Shown piece after piece: positions 25,446 through 38,448 of a stretch of 64,000 nucleotides of DNA. Position 1 is the first letter of the stretch, and every line of letters starts with the position of its first letter. Origin of the DNA: Epiperipatus broadwayi. Lineage: Eukaryota; Onychophora; Udeonychophora; Euonychophora; Peripatidae. A program made the translations under genes and the position numbers. The stretch lies in NCBI GenBank assembly GCA_028023455.1, contig JAQFVV010006546.1, positions 470,001 through 534,000 of the forward strand, read 5' to 3'. The notes beneath the pieces are model-generated. The model was not told the DNA's origin. It saw only the letters and a list, made by a program, of their open reading frames with translations, and did not search any database.

Positions 25446-26689
25446 TAGATTACTTTGCGATTTAAAAATAAATTTTAGTCAAAGATTTTATTGATTTTCT
25501 GGAATCTTTCACTTAAATGTTTTATTCTTCACTCTTAAATAATGAAAATGCTTTTTGTCCTCATTATGAATTTATTTTTTAGGTATTTACAAAGTTCATA
25601 GATAATTTTTTAGAATTTGTAAACTTAGATATCTAAGAAATCAAGTTCTGTTTTTTTTTTTTTTTAGTATAGAATAAAGATTTTATACTGCAATCAAAGG
25701 TGAATTTTGACAAAAACTGCCACTGGGGCTAACATTAGACAATGTCTCAATACATTAGGGGTGTAATGGAAATGTTTTTACTCATATGGACATTGAGCCT
25801 TGATTTATCTTGAAAAAAATTATTAAAATTGGCAGAAATAACATATGACAAAATTAAAATATAAATTGTATGTTATATCTTTTAGACTCAAAACCTCCAT
25901 ATAGTTGGCAGTTTCTTTTTGACAAAAGAAGTCTTACCTTTCATCTAATAAGTTTTATTCATTTGATTATAAATAATGCAATTGGCTGCAAAAAAGGAGT
26001 TTTCTATTCAATGAAAGGATACTTTTTAATTCCTTATTAAATCCTTAAAGGAAAACAAGCAGGTCAAATTTCTAATGTTCACTTTATATATTCTTGCTTT
26101 GTTGGGTAGGGACTGTTATTTCTATGTGATTATTCATATGGTAAATAAATATAAATGGGTCTGCTCGGCATACATCTAAGTTTGTTATCAAGTAACATTA
26201 TTATCTTTTTTCAGTTACATTTAGTTCTTAACTTGAAGACAAAGTTGGGTGTGTATATATATTTTTATATTTATAATCATGACAGACAAGATTAAATCAT
26301 TTACTCTTATATCCCATGAGGCTTTAAAGTTGTAAGTCCGGACAGTGGTTGTTGACCAAAATCAAATATTACTAAAAATCTTCTGATTGCAAATCTAGAA
26401 TCCCAATCAAATATGACTTTTTATGTAGCTCACTATAATTGTAAATCATTGCAATATTTCACTAAATTCAAAGAGTTATCTAATATTAAATGAGATATTG
26501 TCAGACTTTGTCAAGTTAAAAAGATAGTGAATAAATAATTGATTTGAAAAGTTGATATGTATTTTACTACAAAGATATAATTTCGGACGCACAAGTAAAG
26601 TGATATTCATTACCAAAAAAAAAAAATGAAATTAAAACATTGTAGACATTGATGGTATATTAAATATAGAATGACATTAATTATTAAAT

Positions 26690-28420
26690 TTAATAAAATA
26701 TATCAAATGTAGTTACTTTAGCTTTTTTGCATCAACACGAAGAAGTAGAGAATTTTTATATGCATATGCACAATGCATTTGAGCATACTAAACAGCATTT
26801 TTAAATCGTCATGAAACATTTTAATACTATAATTGAAAAATAATTGAAAGATACGAAGTGAGTCAATATGGAGATAAAAATTAAAGAAGATACAACTTAA
26901 GAAATTTGCAGATAAAAAATTCATGTATATTATGAATTTCTTCTTTAAAATAAAAGCTTCCAGATGATAGATAATTAGAATTTGATTATATTTTGAATGC
27001 GAAAATATGTGTTGAATCTTAATAGAACCTGCATTGAAAGTGATCCTGATTTGTAAGATGTAAATACACATCTAATGCAAAGTTAGTAAGGCGAAACTTA
27101 TTAAGAAACACATTGTTAACTCTTGATATTTTTATTCTTAAGAAATACTCCCAGTGGTTTTATATTAGAATCGTAAATGATTTGAATGATGTCAATAACA
27201 AAATAACTAATATTTTATTAAAAACTCGTATACAAATTGCAGGGATGAAAAAATAATTCACCAATAAATTTCAACTGAAATAAGACAATATATGTGGGGA
27301 AAAAAGGAATATGAAAATATAAAAAATGATTCAAAATGGAGTTCTCTAAAATTGTGCAAAAGGAATAAATTTCTTATAAAAATACAACCACGAATTGTCA
27401 TTATCTTGGTACTGAAAAGAAATTTGCTACAGCAATAAATAAAAAAAAAAAGATGGATTTTTACTATATAAAAAAAGGAAAGACCATTATAAATGTATCT
27501 AAAAGTTCTACAAAGAATATATTTAGTAATAATAAACAACTACAAAGCAACAAAGTAATCTCTTAAATTACATCGATATAACAATTATATATATATGAAG
27601 AATGAAAAAGCCATCAGGGAAAATTGAAATTATTATTGATATTTTTTTTTTCAAAAAGCAGTGTAATGATAAAGAAATTATTGTCAAAAAACTATATGCA
27701 AAATATTTAAATAAAGATGAGCCAGATAGGAAGAATGTAATAATGATATGTAATATTTTAAAAAGATGGAAAGAAAATAGTAGAAATTTAAGATCTACCA
27801 ATCTGTTATCAATTCTATACAAAATATTTATTAAGATAATTATAATTTTAGATTTAGATCAACCAGAAGAACAAACTAAATTTATATGCATCACATTCAA
27901 TTGTTAACAAAAGTTATAGAAAGAACCTATGAATATGAGTTGTCATTATGCTTTGGATATATAGATTATCAAAAGATGTTTCATTTTCTAAGTAAATTTC
28001 TGCGGTAATTAAAGTTTTGGATTATCAAGATGGAGACATGAATTATTATAATATTCTGAAGAATATTTATCTAAATGCTATAGCATCTACTAAATTACTG
28101 GTATTCTAAGAAAATTAAATGCAGAATGGAATAATTCAAGTGTTTCTAAAACTTTTTACATCAGTTTTACTAGTAGTATTTTGTGAATTAAAATGGAAAG
28201 TCAAGAGAAGAAAAATAAAAAATTATTTAGGACATTTAGATTTTGAAAATAATGTGGTTGTTTTTGCCAATGTTCTTCCAAAGGTTTAGAAAATGGAACA
28301 TAAGTTTCAAGTGAAATCAAGACAGTCAACTGAAAACAAATGCTAAAAAAGAATTAAGTAGGTTTGATGGTTTTTCGCTAAAGAAGAAAATAACGAGTAA
28401 TAATTATATATTTGGAGTTA
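26690..28420 (+). pseudogene. LINE relic with APE endonuclease and RT, plus strand
   Basis: A strongly decayed non-LTR retrotransposon, recognisable by motif order. About 26,705-26,880 reads like the apurinic endonuclease segment that precedes the GDFN motif (EEVENFYMHMHNAF, then IVMKHFNTII, where GDFN has become KHFN). About 27,602-27,907 is an open segment with the RT fingers block (RSTNLLSILYKIFIKIIIIL). Then come a palm-like IDYQKMF, PKLFTSVLLVVF, and LGHLDFENNVVVFAN, where the catalytic FADD is replaced by FENN. Its motif spacing resembles RTE/BovB- or CR1-type LINEs; I cannot decide between them. Many stops; non-functional. Confidence 0.7.
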
Positions 28421-28501
28421 AAAATTCTGTTTGTTTTATAATAGCGTGTTGAAACCGCCGGAGGGCGTGGTTTGTTTGTAAACAAAGATAAATATAATGT
28501 T

Positions 28502-28885
28502 GCCGGGGCTGGGTTTTTTTTTTTTTTGCTTTGGTTTGTTTATCACATTTATAAAAATAATATCAAATAAATTTTTTAAACACAAAAAAAAAATGCATAA
28601 AAAAATCAAAAAATGAATTTACAAAAAGTACTTAATTTTTTTTATTCTTTTCATTACTTATATTTTCGGGCCGGGATTTTTTTCTATGTATTTTTTTGTT
28701 TATCACATTTAAAAGTACTATCAAATCAATTTTGAACCAAAAAAAATACATCAATTAAAAATGAATTTTAAAAAGTAGTTACTTTTTATTCTACTCATTA
28801 CTTATATTTTCGGTTCGGTATTCTACGAAAAATCAGTTTCTTATTTTTTTGTTTGTTTTATTTTTATAAATTACAAATAAATCTA
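28502..28885. repeat. Tandem repeat, about 150-168 bp units, 2.4 copies
   Basis: Units start GCCGGG, contain a T-run, TTTGTTTATCACATTT and ATGAATTT, and end CATTACTTATATTTTCGG. Starts at about 28,502, 28,669 and 28,813 (the last partial). A similar CCGGGCTG-T-rich stretch lies at 63,055-63,120, so the unit belongs to a dispersed element. Confidence 0.75.
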
Positions 28886-28919
28886 TTTCCATTTAACGGT
28901 AACATTTACAACCCAAAGT

Positions 28920-29700
28920 CAAACTTTGGGGGGGGGGGGTGTTTACAATTCATAACAGAACGCAAAGCAACTCGAAGGTTGACAAAGTTTTGACGGTAAT
29001 TACCAAAAACATAAATATATACGGCAATTAAAACCAACTTTTTGGGCTCTTCAGGAACAGCATGCATGCAGCTTCAAGCTCTTTTGTTTGATAACCCTTC
29101 CAGCAGTCAGAGAATTCTTTGACATTCGGAAACTTTACTATTTCAGCCATTTGATTAAGCTTGCAGTTGTTCTCGCAGAAACGTGACTTAGAGCGTGATT
29201 TGAACCGAATCGCGCTTGCACCTACACTTGCCCAATTTTTTGAGCAGGTAATGTGGGCTAGGGAAGCATGAGACTATGCTCATAATTGTAAGTAGACATT
29301 CCTAAAACCTGGGCGATAGAGGGGGAGGTGGTCTTAATGAATATTAAAATAGTTTTGACAATCGGAATTCCAGCTACCCTCACACAATACTGTAGCCAAA
29401 AGTGAAATGTGATCACACATCAAAAATGCTTAGCCCAAATCTGAGCTGTAAACTGACACTCTGCGGCAGATTAAATGTCATGTTTCTGTGCATTAGCATA
29501 GAAATAGACACAGCAGCCACCCTGTACAATGGACTATTTCTAGGTTTATGCATTAGAAATAGAACCATTAGAAATAGAACATTCAACAGCGGAGTCAAAT
29601 ATTGGTTTTTAATAGTATTTCCACTCAAAATTAGTTGGTGTTTCTCTTCTAATTTTAAATTCAAATCCTCTATTTAAGATTTTGTAGGTTCTTCAGTAGA
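28920..29700 (-). other. Unclassified transposon-like block
   Basis: This stretch is less AT-rich than its surroundings. On the minus strand a possible start at 29,150 opens a frame beginning MAEIVKFPNVKEFSDCW and reaching FLKSPKK before decaying. Like the Merlin-type fragment at 63,730, it is a short MA-start frame upstream of CCGGG-containing repeats, so the two may be relatives. A G-run lies at about 28,928-28,940. Function is not assigned. Confidence 0.35.
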
Positions 29701-31361
29701 TAAGAATTTTTTCTTTTTTTGGAGAAGAAGCTCAGTTGTTTAACTTAAAGCAAGTTAGTGATCATCATTTTATTCTTCTATTGTTAACATCATTTTTAAT
29801 GAATATTAATATAAGTAATTTGTTAATTACAATAAAAATTTTATTTGATATTTATTTATTTCAATATTTTTTTTATTTTTTGATCACTTTTATTTATTCA
29901 ATCATATTTACCATGTATTGTTATATTGTGTTTGAATCATAACATATTTAGCAAAGTGATAATTAGCAAAGGTAAGTTATTGCATCTATCTGATAATTTA
30001 ATTTAAATATTTATTTATAGTGTAATTAAGTAGGGATTTCAAATATGTGTTGTAATTAATGGTTTGTCAATTTTTGTCCTTTAATATTTACTAATCTAGT
30101 AATTAATAAATAATGCTAATATCATGTGTCTTGAATTCGGATCGGGCCACATAATATGTAATAGGTATTGGAAGGATGTTAGGGGTATCCGTTATAATAT
30201 ATTACTTTATTTTTCATTTTTATATATTTTTTAAACCATTTTCATTTAAGTATTGTTTTAACAAATCAAGGTCTGTATATATGTGGTGTATATAAAATAT
30301 TTTATTATGCATTTGAGAATGACCATACTATAGGCAATTAATTGTAGGTTTAGTAAATGTTATTTATCTAAAAGTAAATCTGATTTATTAGTATTTTATT
30401 TTTTAGCAAAACATTTACAAAAATTACCTTTTAATAAATACATAAACGATTAGTTATTAAGTTTTTATTATAGCAAAAAAAATCATGTCATACATCTAGT
30501 GACTTAAGTTTTTATTAGATCAGTATATTTTGTTTAACTGTAAATTTAATGGTTAAATTTATTAAAGATCAAATGTATCTATAACTCTTTATATCCGTTA
30601 AGGAGAATCTCTTTGTTAAACCATTTATTTTATTTTAATATTTTAGATATCTAAAAACTATAATTAGTGATTTTTATATTTGAAATGTAGAGTTATAAAT
30701 AATGGAAAAAATATGCTACTGGCTTATACTGATCCAACAAAGTTTTTTGAGGTAGGCTAATATGAACACACACACATATAAGTAGGTGTATGCAGATTTG
30801 TGCTTCTATATTTATGTTTGAATTGATAAACAGCTGAACTATATCAGAAAAACAAAAGAAACTATAATCTCAGCACAGGTAACTATCACTTTTCATTGTC
30901 TGACTTTATTATTGTAAACATAATTTGGTTATAAGATTTAATTACGATTGTGTGTTTATAGAATCCATATCTTAAAAGATAAGTAAACACTTCTAATAAT
31001 ATGAAGTTATATCGCTATTTCAGTGTTATCAGACATTTAAATTTTTATAGCGCAATATAAATAAATAACTCATTATATATGTTTAATATTTAATTTAATG
31101 ATGTATCATAAATTGTAAAAATTTCGCCCATTAAAACGTAGAAAAAGGAAGTGAAAGTGATTATTTAATATCTTCATGCTCTCATTTCCAAATGCTTAAG
31201 ATTTGCCTATACATATATACTTAAGTTAAAAAGATAGAATGATTCATTCTATCCTTTCAAAAGACTTTATCTTGTGTTTGGAAAGGAGAATATTCTTTAA
31301 GTGTTTAAATGTGTAAAGCGCATGTGTAGTGGAATGATCTCTTATTATTATTACAATTTAA

Positions 31362-31512
31362 AAACAGCTCTATATAATTAATAACTCATTATATATGTAT
31401 TACGTAAAAATAGTTATATAGTATAAATGATTGTTTTTAACAGCTCTATATAATTAATAACTCATTATATATGTATTACGTAAAAATAGTTATATAGTAT
31501 AAATGATTGTTT
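31362..31512. repeat. Tandem duplication, about 75 bp x 2
   Basis: A unit from AACAGCTCTATATAATTAAT to AAATGATTGTTTTT is repeated head to tail with no differences that I can see, implying a recent event. Confidence 0.9.
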
Positions 31513-32116
31513 TTTTTTCTATACCAAATAGCATTTACCAATTTAAATCACATCTACCAAAGAGTACTCTGATTCACCCGGATAATTCTATTTTAAAATT
31601 ATATTTCAGGAGAGTATGTGGACAATTGCAATACATCTTATTAAAACTATATATATATTCATTGACAACTAAAATTTGATAATTTAATTGCAGATATTAT
31701 TATAACCTAATGCATTTTCTGTGAAGTGCATTCATATTCATGACTTTTAACTGTTGTTGAATTGTCTCTTTAGTATTCAAATTTTACACATCCCAAGTAT
31801 TTACTTGATTGGCTGTTATTTGATCTTTTATTAATAGCATTATCTTTATTTGCAAGATGCCACACTTCTTTTATTTTTATTTTTCGATCATTTCACTCTA
31901 CACATTCCAATTTAACATTTTCTAAATCAAATATAACAATACCTGTAATTACCTGATTAAATTTTTCTTCATCACAATATGTGGAATAATACTTATGCTT
32001 AATTTTATTACATTTGATAATAAGAAGAGAGTCACTGTTGTATATTGAAAAAGACTTAAAATTTATAGTTCTTTTGATTAAGCTTTTTTAATATATAATT
32101 ATATATTTATAAATAG

Positions 32117-32195
32117 AAATCCAGATGGCAGTACTAAACAAAATAAGTTGAACAAATTAAAAAAATATTTGGAATTCAAAACTTTAATTATTCAG
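32117..32195 (+). CDS. Candidate internal exon, unknown protein
   Basis: A 79-base block bounded by AG (32,115-32,116) and GT (32,196-32,197, CAG/GTAAAT donor). One frame (one base, then 26 codons) is open and reads NPDGSTKQNKLNKLKKYLEF, followed by KTLIIQ, a charged helical composition unlike the surrounding AT noise. Another frame has a stop. It ends in phase 0 and could be upstream of the coiled-coil exon at 54,031 in the same gene, but the distance is 22 kb and no linking evidence exists. Confidence 0.3.
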
Positions 32196-33129
32196 GTAAA
32201 TTTTAATTTTATTATATAGTAATGTGTTTGTTACCATATCTTTAGTTGAAAGATTTGCTTAATATTATGCAACAGTGATATCAAGGTCAACATGTCAATG
32301 TCATAAACATGGTTAGAATACTTATTTCTATATTTGTTGATCTAAAATCAATATCTTTCTAGTTAAATTCTTCCTTATGGCAAATAATGTTTTAGCATTA
32401 TCACAATAATATTATGATGTGATGTGATGTGATGTACTGTGGCTTCTCCTTAAATGAAGTCAAGAAGTAAAAAATACTTGATTATAAAAAATCAAAAGAA
32501 AATTATAATTCTTATTAAATTATTTATAAAAATTATTTACATGACTGAAATTAGCCATTAAAAAATTGAATTAAAATAAGAATAGAGGGATATTGTAAAT
32601 TGCATAAAACAACTTTTATGCAAAAATATTTTTTCAACCAGCTTGTTTTATAAAAGCACATTTTATAAAAATCTCAACTACATTCCATATTATTATTTAT
32701 TAACTTTGTGATTTAATATTAAAATGAATATGAGAGGAGCATATAGATTCAATTTCTGCTGAAATAATAAAAATTAAAAACATTAGTCAGAAAGATCAAA
32801 TTAAAATGATCAAATATCAACCAAAGTCCAAGACTATCAAATACCCAAGATGGAGATAATTATTCTCCAAAAAAATCACCATATCCAAATAAAAATACCA
32901 GAAAGAGGTAATTGTTTTATTTGAAGCTGAATTATATCTGAGACTTGGTATAGATATAATATCAAAATTTGAATATCATTAAGACATTTAATAATTTTTT
33001 TTTTATCAAGAAATTTTATTGTGAGCTCAAAGAATTACATTATTGCAATAACAGAGTTATGTTATTAACAGACACTATAATAAAGGTTACATAACCCAAT
33101 ACCAATGGTCTGGGCATAAAAAAATCCAA

Positions 33130-36100
33130 CTGTTCAATCACAAATTGTCCATTGCTACAAGGCTCCATGTTGCATTGTAGATGTATGTTGAAGCTAATTT
33201 TTCATCTCTGTTTCTGATGGCCTGAAGTTTTGCCAGAAGTAATTTCTTATGGTCAACCAAGGTATGTCCATAAATGAGTGTGCACCTAGTTGCCCAATAG
33301 GCAAACAACAGAAAAGTTATGATTCTTATGATGGAAAGATCCCGTTGGATATGCTAGAAATCAGTCCAGTAAGGAGAGGCACTCTAGGTTTGTATATGGA
33401 TGCAATAAAGTCTCTGTCCCATTGCAGTAATGTACAATGGCTCAAAATATGTATTATTGTATCATCCCATTTACATAAAGAGCAGACCAGGTCTAAGCAT
33501 GAGAACCTTCTACAATAGACCAAAAAATGGCATGTGGGCAAAGCACTCAGGTTTAATTTAATCAAAAAATCAAAAAAAAATTTGGTTCAAGATGCCACCA
33601 TTTAAACTTTTTAATGATTGAATGATTAGGAAAGGTTAACAGTGATGGGATTGGGGGGATTTCTTTATTAGTTAGATGGTATGCATCCCAGTACATAATT
33701 TTCTGTGAGTTAACCTTAATAGGTAGAGGGATAAATTTTGCAATATTTAACAATAAGGATGACAAACAACTCCTCACAGGAGAAAGAGGGGTGTTTATAG
33801 GAGAAACAGGTGTAAAGCATGATGCTTCCAGAAAATGGGAAGATAGGTTAAGGATAGTGTTAAGTATACACTGGAAACAAAAGGTTAAAACAGAATGCAG
33901 CGATAGTCCATTGGGTTTTGTATGCCTATCGAGACCCCTCAGGCTGATGGACATGGTCTTGCCCTTCCACATAAGTCTTGCACATAGTGAATTTATCTTT
34001 CTAATGAATTTTTGGGAAAAATTAATAATTGACATGTAATAAGAGATTCTTGGGAACACCAGGATGTTGAGCAGTGAAGTTTTCCAATATAGTGACAAAT
34101 AAACTTTGGATAATGAATCAATGGTTTTTTGGATTGAGAGGAAGTCCTTGTATGGTTCTCCTCATTGTAAGGGGTGAGTTGTAGATTGGGAAGCCCAGAA
34201 AATTGATGGAGCATGGCATTGAAAGGAGAGGTGATTGTGTTCCCAGAGGATATCTTCCATGCCAAGGATTTATTTAAATTAAAGGTAAGTCCCAACTCAG
34301 AAGAAAAGGCATTGAGGATTTTGGCAAGCTTTGGGATTAGTCTTTGTGATGGGAGAAAACAGCCAAGTCATCCATGTATGTTATGTGGGGGATTGATCTC
34401 TTGAGGGTAGGTATAAATATCCCAGGGAGGTCTTGTTCAAGTCTAATTAATAGAGGGTTAATGTAGATTATAAATAGCAGGGAACTCAGAGGAGAGCCCT
34501 GCAGAATGGAATTTGTTGGGGTAAAAGATGGTGAGATCCTTCCATTCAGGGAGATGGAAATGTCCCTGTTGTTGAGGAAATTTGCTATAATGTTTATTAT
34601 CCCAGATGGGATATCATATTTGGCAAGAAGGTTGATGAGGCAATGTGTTCTGAAGGTGTTGAAGGCACCAGCAATGTCCAGCTGGATGACTACTGGTTTA
34701 GATTTCCTTGTGATTCTGGTGTAATTGACTACCATCTTGAATAATGCTATTGCATCAGTGGTTGAAGAACCTTTCCTGGCAAACTGGTACTGGGATATGA
34801 ATGGAAGGACCTTATCCTTTCTTATCTTGATTATGGATTTCACCACCTTGATCATTAATGGTGTCATAGAGATGGGCCTAAGATTCTCAAGGGAGGAAGG
34901 TAATGTATCCTTCTTGAGAAAAGGCACCATCCCTATAGGGTACAGGCCACCAATGTCAAGGAATTTGGTAGATATGAGATCAACCATTCTAATGTATGAT
35001 TGGAACTGAAAATTTTTCAAGGTGAAGAAGGATAAATGGTGTGATAGCATGGAGACCTGGGTGTGTTTTCTCCAGCATAGAGGATAGTTTCATACTAATC
35101 TTTTTCAGTTATGCCATAATTTATAATTGTGGATTTGTTAATGTTAGGATGATTTGACGCATGAGGATATTTGGTTAATTTGACTTTGCAAACTTAAGAA
35201 ATTTGTGTGATCATGCTATTACCAGCATAGAGATTATTGTCAATTATGATGGAGGAGGATGTATTTACTTTATCCTTGTGGCCCAGAGCCCACCTAATGT
35301 AGCCCTTGGACCAGTTATGGGGCTGGTTTAGGAAAATTCTCACTTTTTTGTTGAGATGTAGTCAGCAATGGCTTGTTGATTCATTTTGTATTGTTGCTTA
35401 AGATTAAGGATTAGCTCTATTGAAGCAGGGACTGCAGGTATCTGTTTCAAGGTGTTGCTGTTTTTTGTGTAGGAGGGAAGTGGGACCTTATTCTTGTGCT
35501 GTGTAAAAGAAAATTGTATTGTTTCAAAATATTGATGAATGTGAACCATGCCTCTGCAGGATGTAAGGTGAGGATGTTGATTTTCCTGAAATATATGTAT
35601 CACTCAGATAAAACTGCTTCTGGGGCAGGGGTCTTGAGTAAGATACAGGTGGATGACTTCAAGTGCTCATACAGCAATGAAAACTGGTCAATTGATAAAT
35701 TGATCTCTAGTGCCAGGTGGTTTGAGAAAGGAACAGATTGGAGGAAGAGATCAATGATGAAATGGTGGTCTGGGGAGTAGTAAGTCAGATCTATGAGGGT
35801 CACATATTGCTTAGTATAGTAGGAGAAGGTTTTGGTGGGAAAGAAATCCTCTGCATACATAAGTGGGGGGTTTATGAGAAGAATGTATCTGGAATTGAAG
35901 TGATTGTAGGTGGTTTTGAAGTCTCCAAACATTAATGTAGGATAGGGGTTGGATCCGAGTGAGACAAATTTATTTGTTGGATTAATGAGTGAATTTATGT
36001 CTCTTGAAGTAAACAAAGACAATGTTCAACATAAGAAACTGGTGAGATAATGTTGCAATTAGGAGATATTGATTGATGAAGTTTATTTTATATGATTTGA

Positions 36101-36449
36101 ATGGTGAATATTTAGAAATGAGAATTGCAACACCTGCAGAAGGGTGGGCCAAAGTTTAGTAATTGTGGATGCTAGAAGGGTGGGCCAAAGTTTAGTAATT
36201 GTGGATTTAGCATGTGTGTAGCTTAGTTTCTGCAAGACAGATGATATGATGTTTAAATTGGTGAATCCAATTCATAATTGATTCTATTCTTCCCATCAAG
36301 TTCAAACCATGGAGGTTGAAGCCAGAAAATTTGAGATTCATGTGGCCCAGACTAGTGTGGTTAAGTTGATCTTTGTCAGATTTAATCAATGAGTGCATGG
36401 GTGGTTGAGATATTGGAGTGAATTTAAATTCATTAATCATTTCTTCCAC
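33130..36449 (-). pseudogene. LINE ORF2: APE endonuclease, RT, Cys-His tail
   Basis: Would nick DNA and prime reverse transcription. The endonuclease N-terminus (36,207-36,449) shows LKFSGFNLHGLN then IICLAETKLH, with the catalytic Glu of ETK. The later part (35,600-36,022) has LMFGDFKTTYNHF and SPDHHFIIDLF, matching the GDFN and SDH motifs. The RT (34,337-35,050, 237 codons) has ENLRPISMTP, then FARKGSSTTDAIA, VIQLDIAGAFNT, LQGSPLSSLLFIIYIN and an intact YMDDLAV active site. The C-terminus (33,326-33,565) has CSLCKWDDTIIHILSHC. Frameshifts break it into at least six pieces. No RNase H seen. The clade is unresolved. Confidence 0.9.
36120..36205. repeat. Tandem duplication, about 40 bp x 2, in LINE
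   Basis: A unit reading GAAGGGTGGGCCAAAGTTTA and continuing through GTAATTGTGGAT is repeated head to tail in the endonuclease region, adding a frame disruption. Confidence 0.9.
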
Positions 36450-36459
36450 ACTGTCTTGG

Positions 36460-38448
36460 TTATAATTTTGTCATCCCTAGCATCATCCCTAGCATCCCCT
36501 CTTTGATTTGCACCACTAGAGTTGGCCTTCCCATCAACTCCAACTTGGGTGGCCTGCAGTGCTCATATTGGGCTATTTCCTGGGGACCACCCCCTGGAAC
36601 TACCTCCATACTACTGTTTTCAGGTGGTGTGTCATGATTTTTGATTAAATCAGCTGACAAGTCAGCTTTCATTCTTTTCCTTTTTTGGTTTTATCTGGTG
36701 ATTCACATTCAGATGAGCTCTTAATAGAGTCACTAGACTTTTCCCCTGGATTATCATCCCTAAAATCCACATTGCCACTGTTAGCACTTTTGGACTTCCT
36801 TTTACTTTTTTTCCTGATGGAGACAGCTTTCTATAATCATAGCATCTGACTTTGGGGATGAACTACTGCTTTTAGAGGAGTGTATCAAAGCAATAGTTAC
36901 TGAACTGTTTTTAACTTCAGCAGTACCAGAAGGTTTTGTCAGGTTGAGGCTCATTACATTGTCATGTGTATTGTCACTCAGGTTACTTTCCAAAGTATCT
37001 ATTTCAGGGGAAATTAAGTATTACTAGGACTTGCAAGTGGTCTGTAGTTGTGCAGCCTAGTTCTTTTCACATGGCAATATTGGCAAATCTGGGATGGGCA
37101 GGCTTTATCCAAGTGGGTCCTTAATTTACAATGGAAACACTGTGCTAGTACACCTCTAAAGAAGATAATAAGAGGGGCTGATTCTGCAAGGTGTATCATG
37201 GAAATCATGGGTGAGGTTATTCCCTTGTTGGGAATGATGGTGAATCCTGCCATATTAGTCAGGACTGGGATTTCATCCCTTCTTTCCATGAGGTACTGGA
37301 AGATTGAAACTGCACTATATCATCTAAGCAGACACTGTAGATCAGCTTCCATAAACTTAAGGTAGCAGTTTAGGATTTGGCCATTGAGGATTGTTAGTCT
37401 ATCCATATTGATTATATAAAGAACTTTGTCTCCAATAAACTTGATTGACTTTTGAAAAATTTTGTCTTTGGGATATATTGTGGAATTTTACAATGAGATA
37501 CCTGCTGTTGGGATAATTTAGTAACTTGGATACTCTATTCCACAATTTCTTTTTTGAAAGTTCACAGAAGAATTCCTCAACAGGAAAATTGAAAAGCTCA
37601 CAATATTTGAAAAAGACCAGTGTAATTGTAGGGGTATAGATGCATTAAACCTGTTGACAAGATTATTTATTGTCAGTTAATGGAGACCAAAGGCTCTTCA
37701 TCTTCAAATATATTGAAGATGTCCCATTGATTCTGGTAATCCCTATTAATATATGTGTTCTATCTGTTGGAATTTCTAAGTAAGACTTTAATATATGTGT
37801 TCTGTCTGTTGGAATTTCTAAGTAAGGCTCCAAAGTATGAAATATCATTTGCTGGACCCAAATCAGGCAGAGTGTAATTAGTAGTTTTATTGTGATAATT
37901 AATATTAGTTGTCCTTCTCCTGGTGGTATTGTTATTAGTGTTATGTAGATTTTTAATTTTGCTAGTTTCTAATTCTGGGTTTCATCAGATGAAGTGAACT
38001 CCCCAGTGCATCTACTGTTGCCTGTATCATTATTAGAAAATATGGTAGGGTTCAGAAGGGTTGCTATGTTATTCATGTTTTCTTTCTTGGGATTTGGTTT
38101 AATTTGAGATTTTTTCTGTTTAAGCTTAGAGACTAATAAATTATTAGCAATTTTATCAATACTAACTTGTGAAGAAGGGCTATCCTCTGTTACAACGATC
38201 TCTCCTGTGCCTTGGTTTTCTGGAATTTCTTTCAGAAATTTGATATTGGAGTTCCCAGTGATTAGCATTTTGTTTATACCATGGCTTTCACTCACAAACT
38301 GATTTTTTACTGTTTCTGTTTCTTGTTGAAACTTGCTGCAATGAGATTTATTGGAAATGCAAATGGATGCTTGCTGTTGTTCAAGATTATCTATGGTAGA
38401 ATTAAAATCCATGTTATATCTCTCTTCTTTTGGGAGAGAAGTCAACAT
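36460..38448 (-). pseudogene. LINE ORF1 (nucleic-acid-binding protein), broken
   Basis: ORF1 would bind the element RNA. The first open stretch starts at 38,448 and runs 159 codons, polar and Ser/Asn/Gln-rich. The middle (about 37,014-37,289) holds a zinc knuckle CFHCKLRTHLDKACP (CX2CX4HX4C spacing) followed by a second CQYCHVKRTRLHN cluster lacking its last Cys. The C-terminal part (36,460-36,993) is Ser- and Pro-rich. Stops separate these parts. Gag-like zinc knuckles in ORF1 are typical of I/Jockey-group LINEs. A 42-bp tandem duplication sits at 37,742-37,825 inside it. Confidence 0.75.

Larger units (their letters stand above)
22340..26680. other. AT-rich non-coding DNA
   Basis: Low-complexity sequence with a G-run at about 24,527-24,538. 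At 22,529-22,585 a short plus-strand frame (MSKKRKLNTYFNHK) resembles the start of hAT/ZMYM-type transposases but ends at once. Two copies of a dispersed repeat lie at 24,951-25,445. No gene is supported. Confidence 0.5.
29700..32990. other. AT-rich non-coding DNA, possibly intronic
   Basis: No complete gene. It holds one candidate exon (32,117-32,195), one tandem duplication, a short (GATGT)n run near 32,418-32,436, and a hydrophobic 68-codon open frame (29,736-29,942) that looks like AT-bias. Confidence 0.5.

Noticed and set aside
32391-32441. GATGT pentamer run as telomeric or regulatory repeat
   Set aside because: Only about four units; a short slippage tract is enough to explain it.
33249-35935. 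Plus-strand frames of 60-95 codons over the LINE
   Set aside because: Shadows of the minus-strand ORF2, which carries all recognisable RT and endonuclease motifs.
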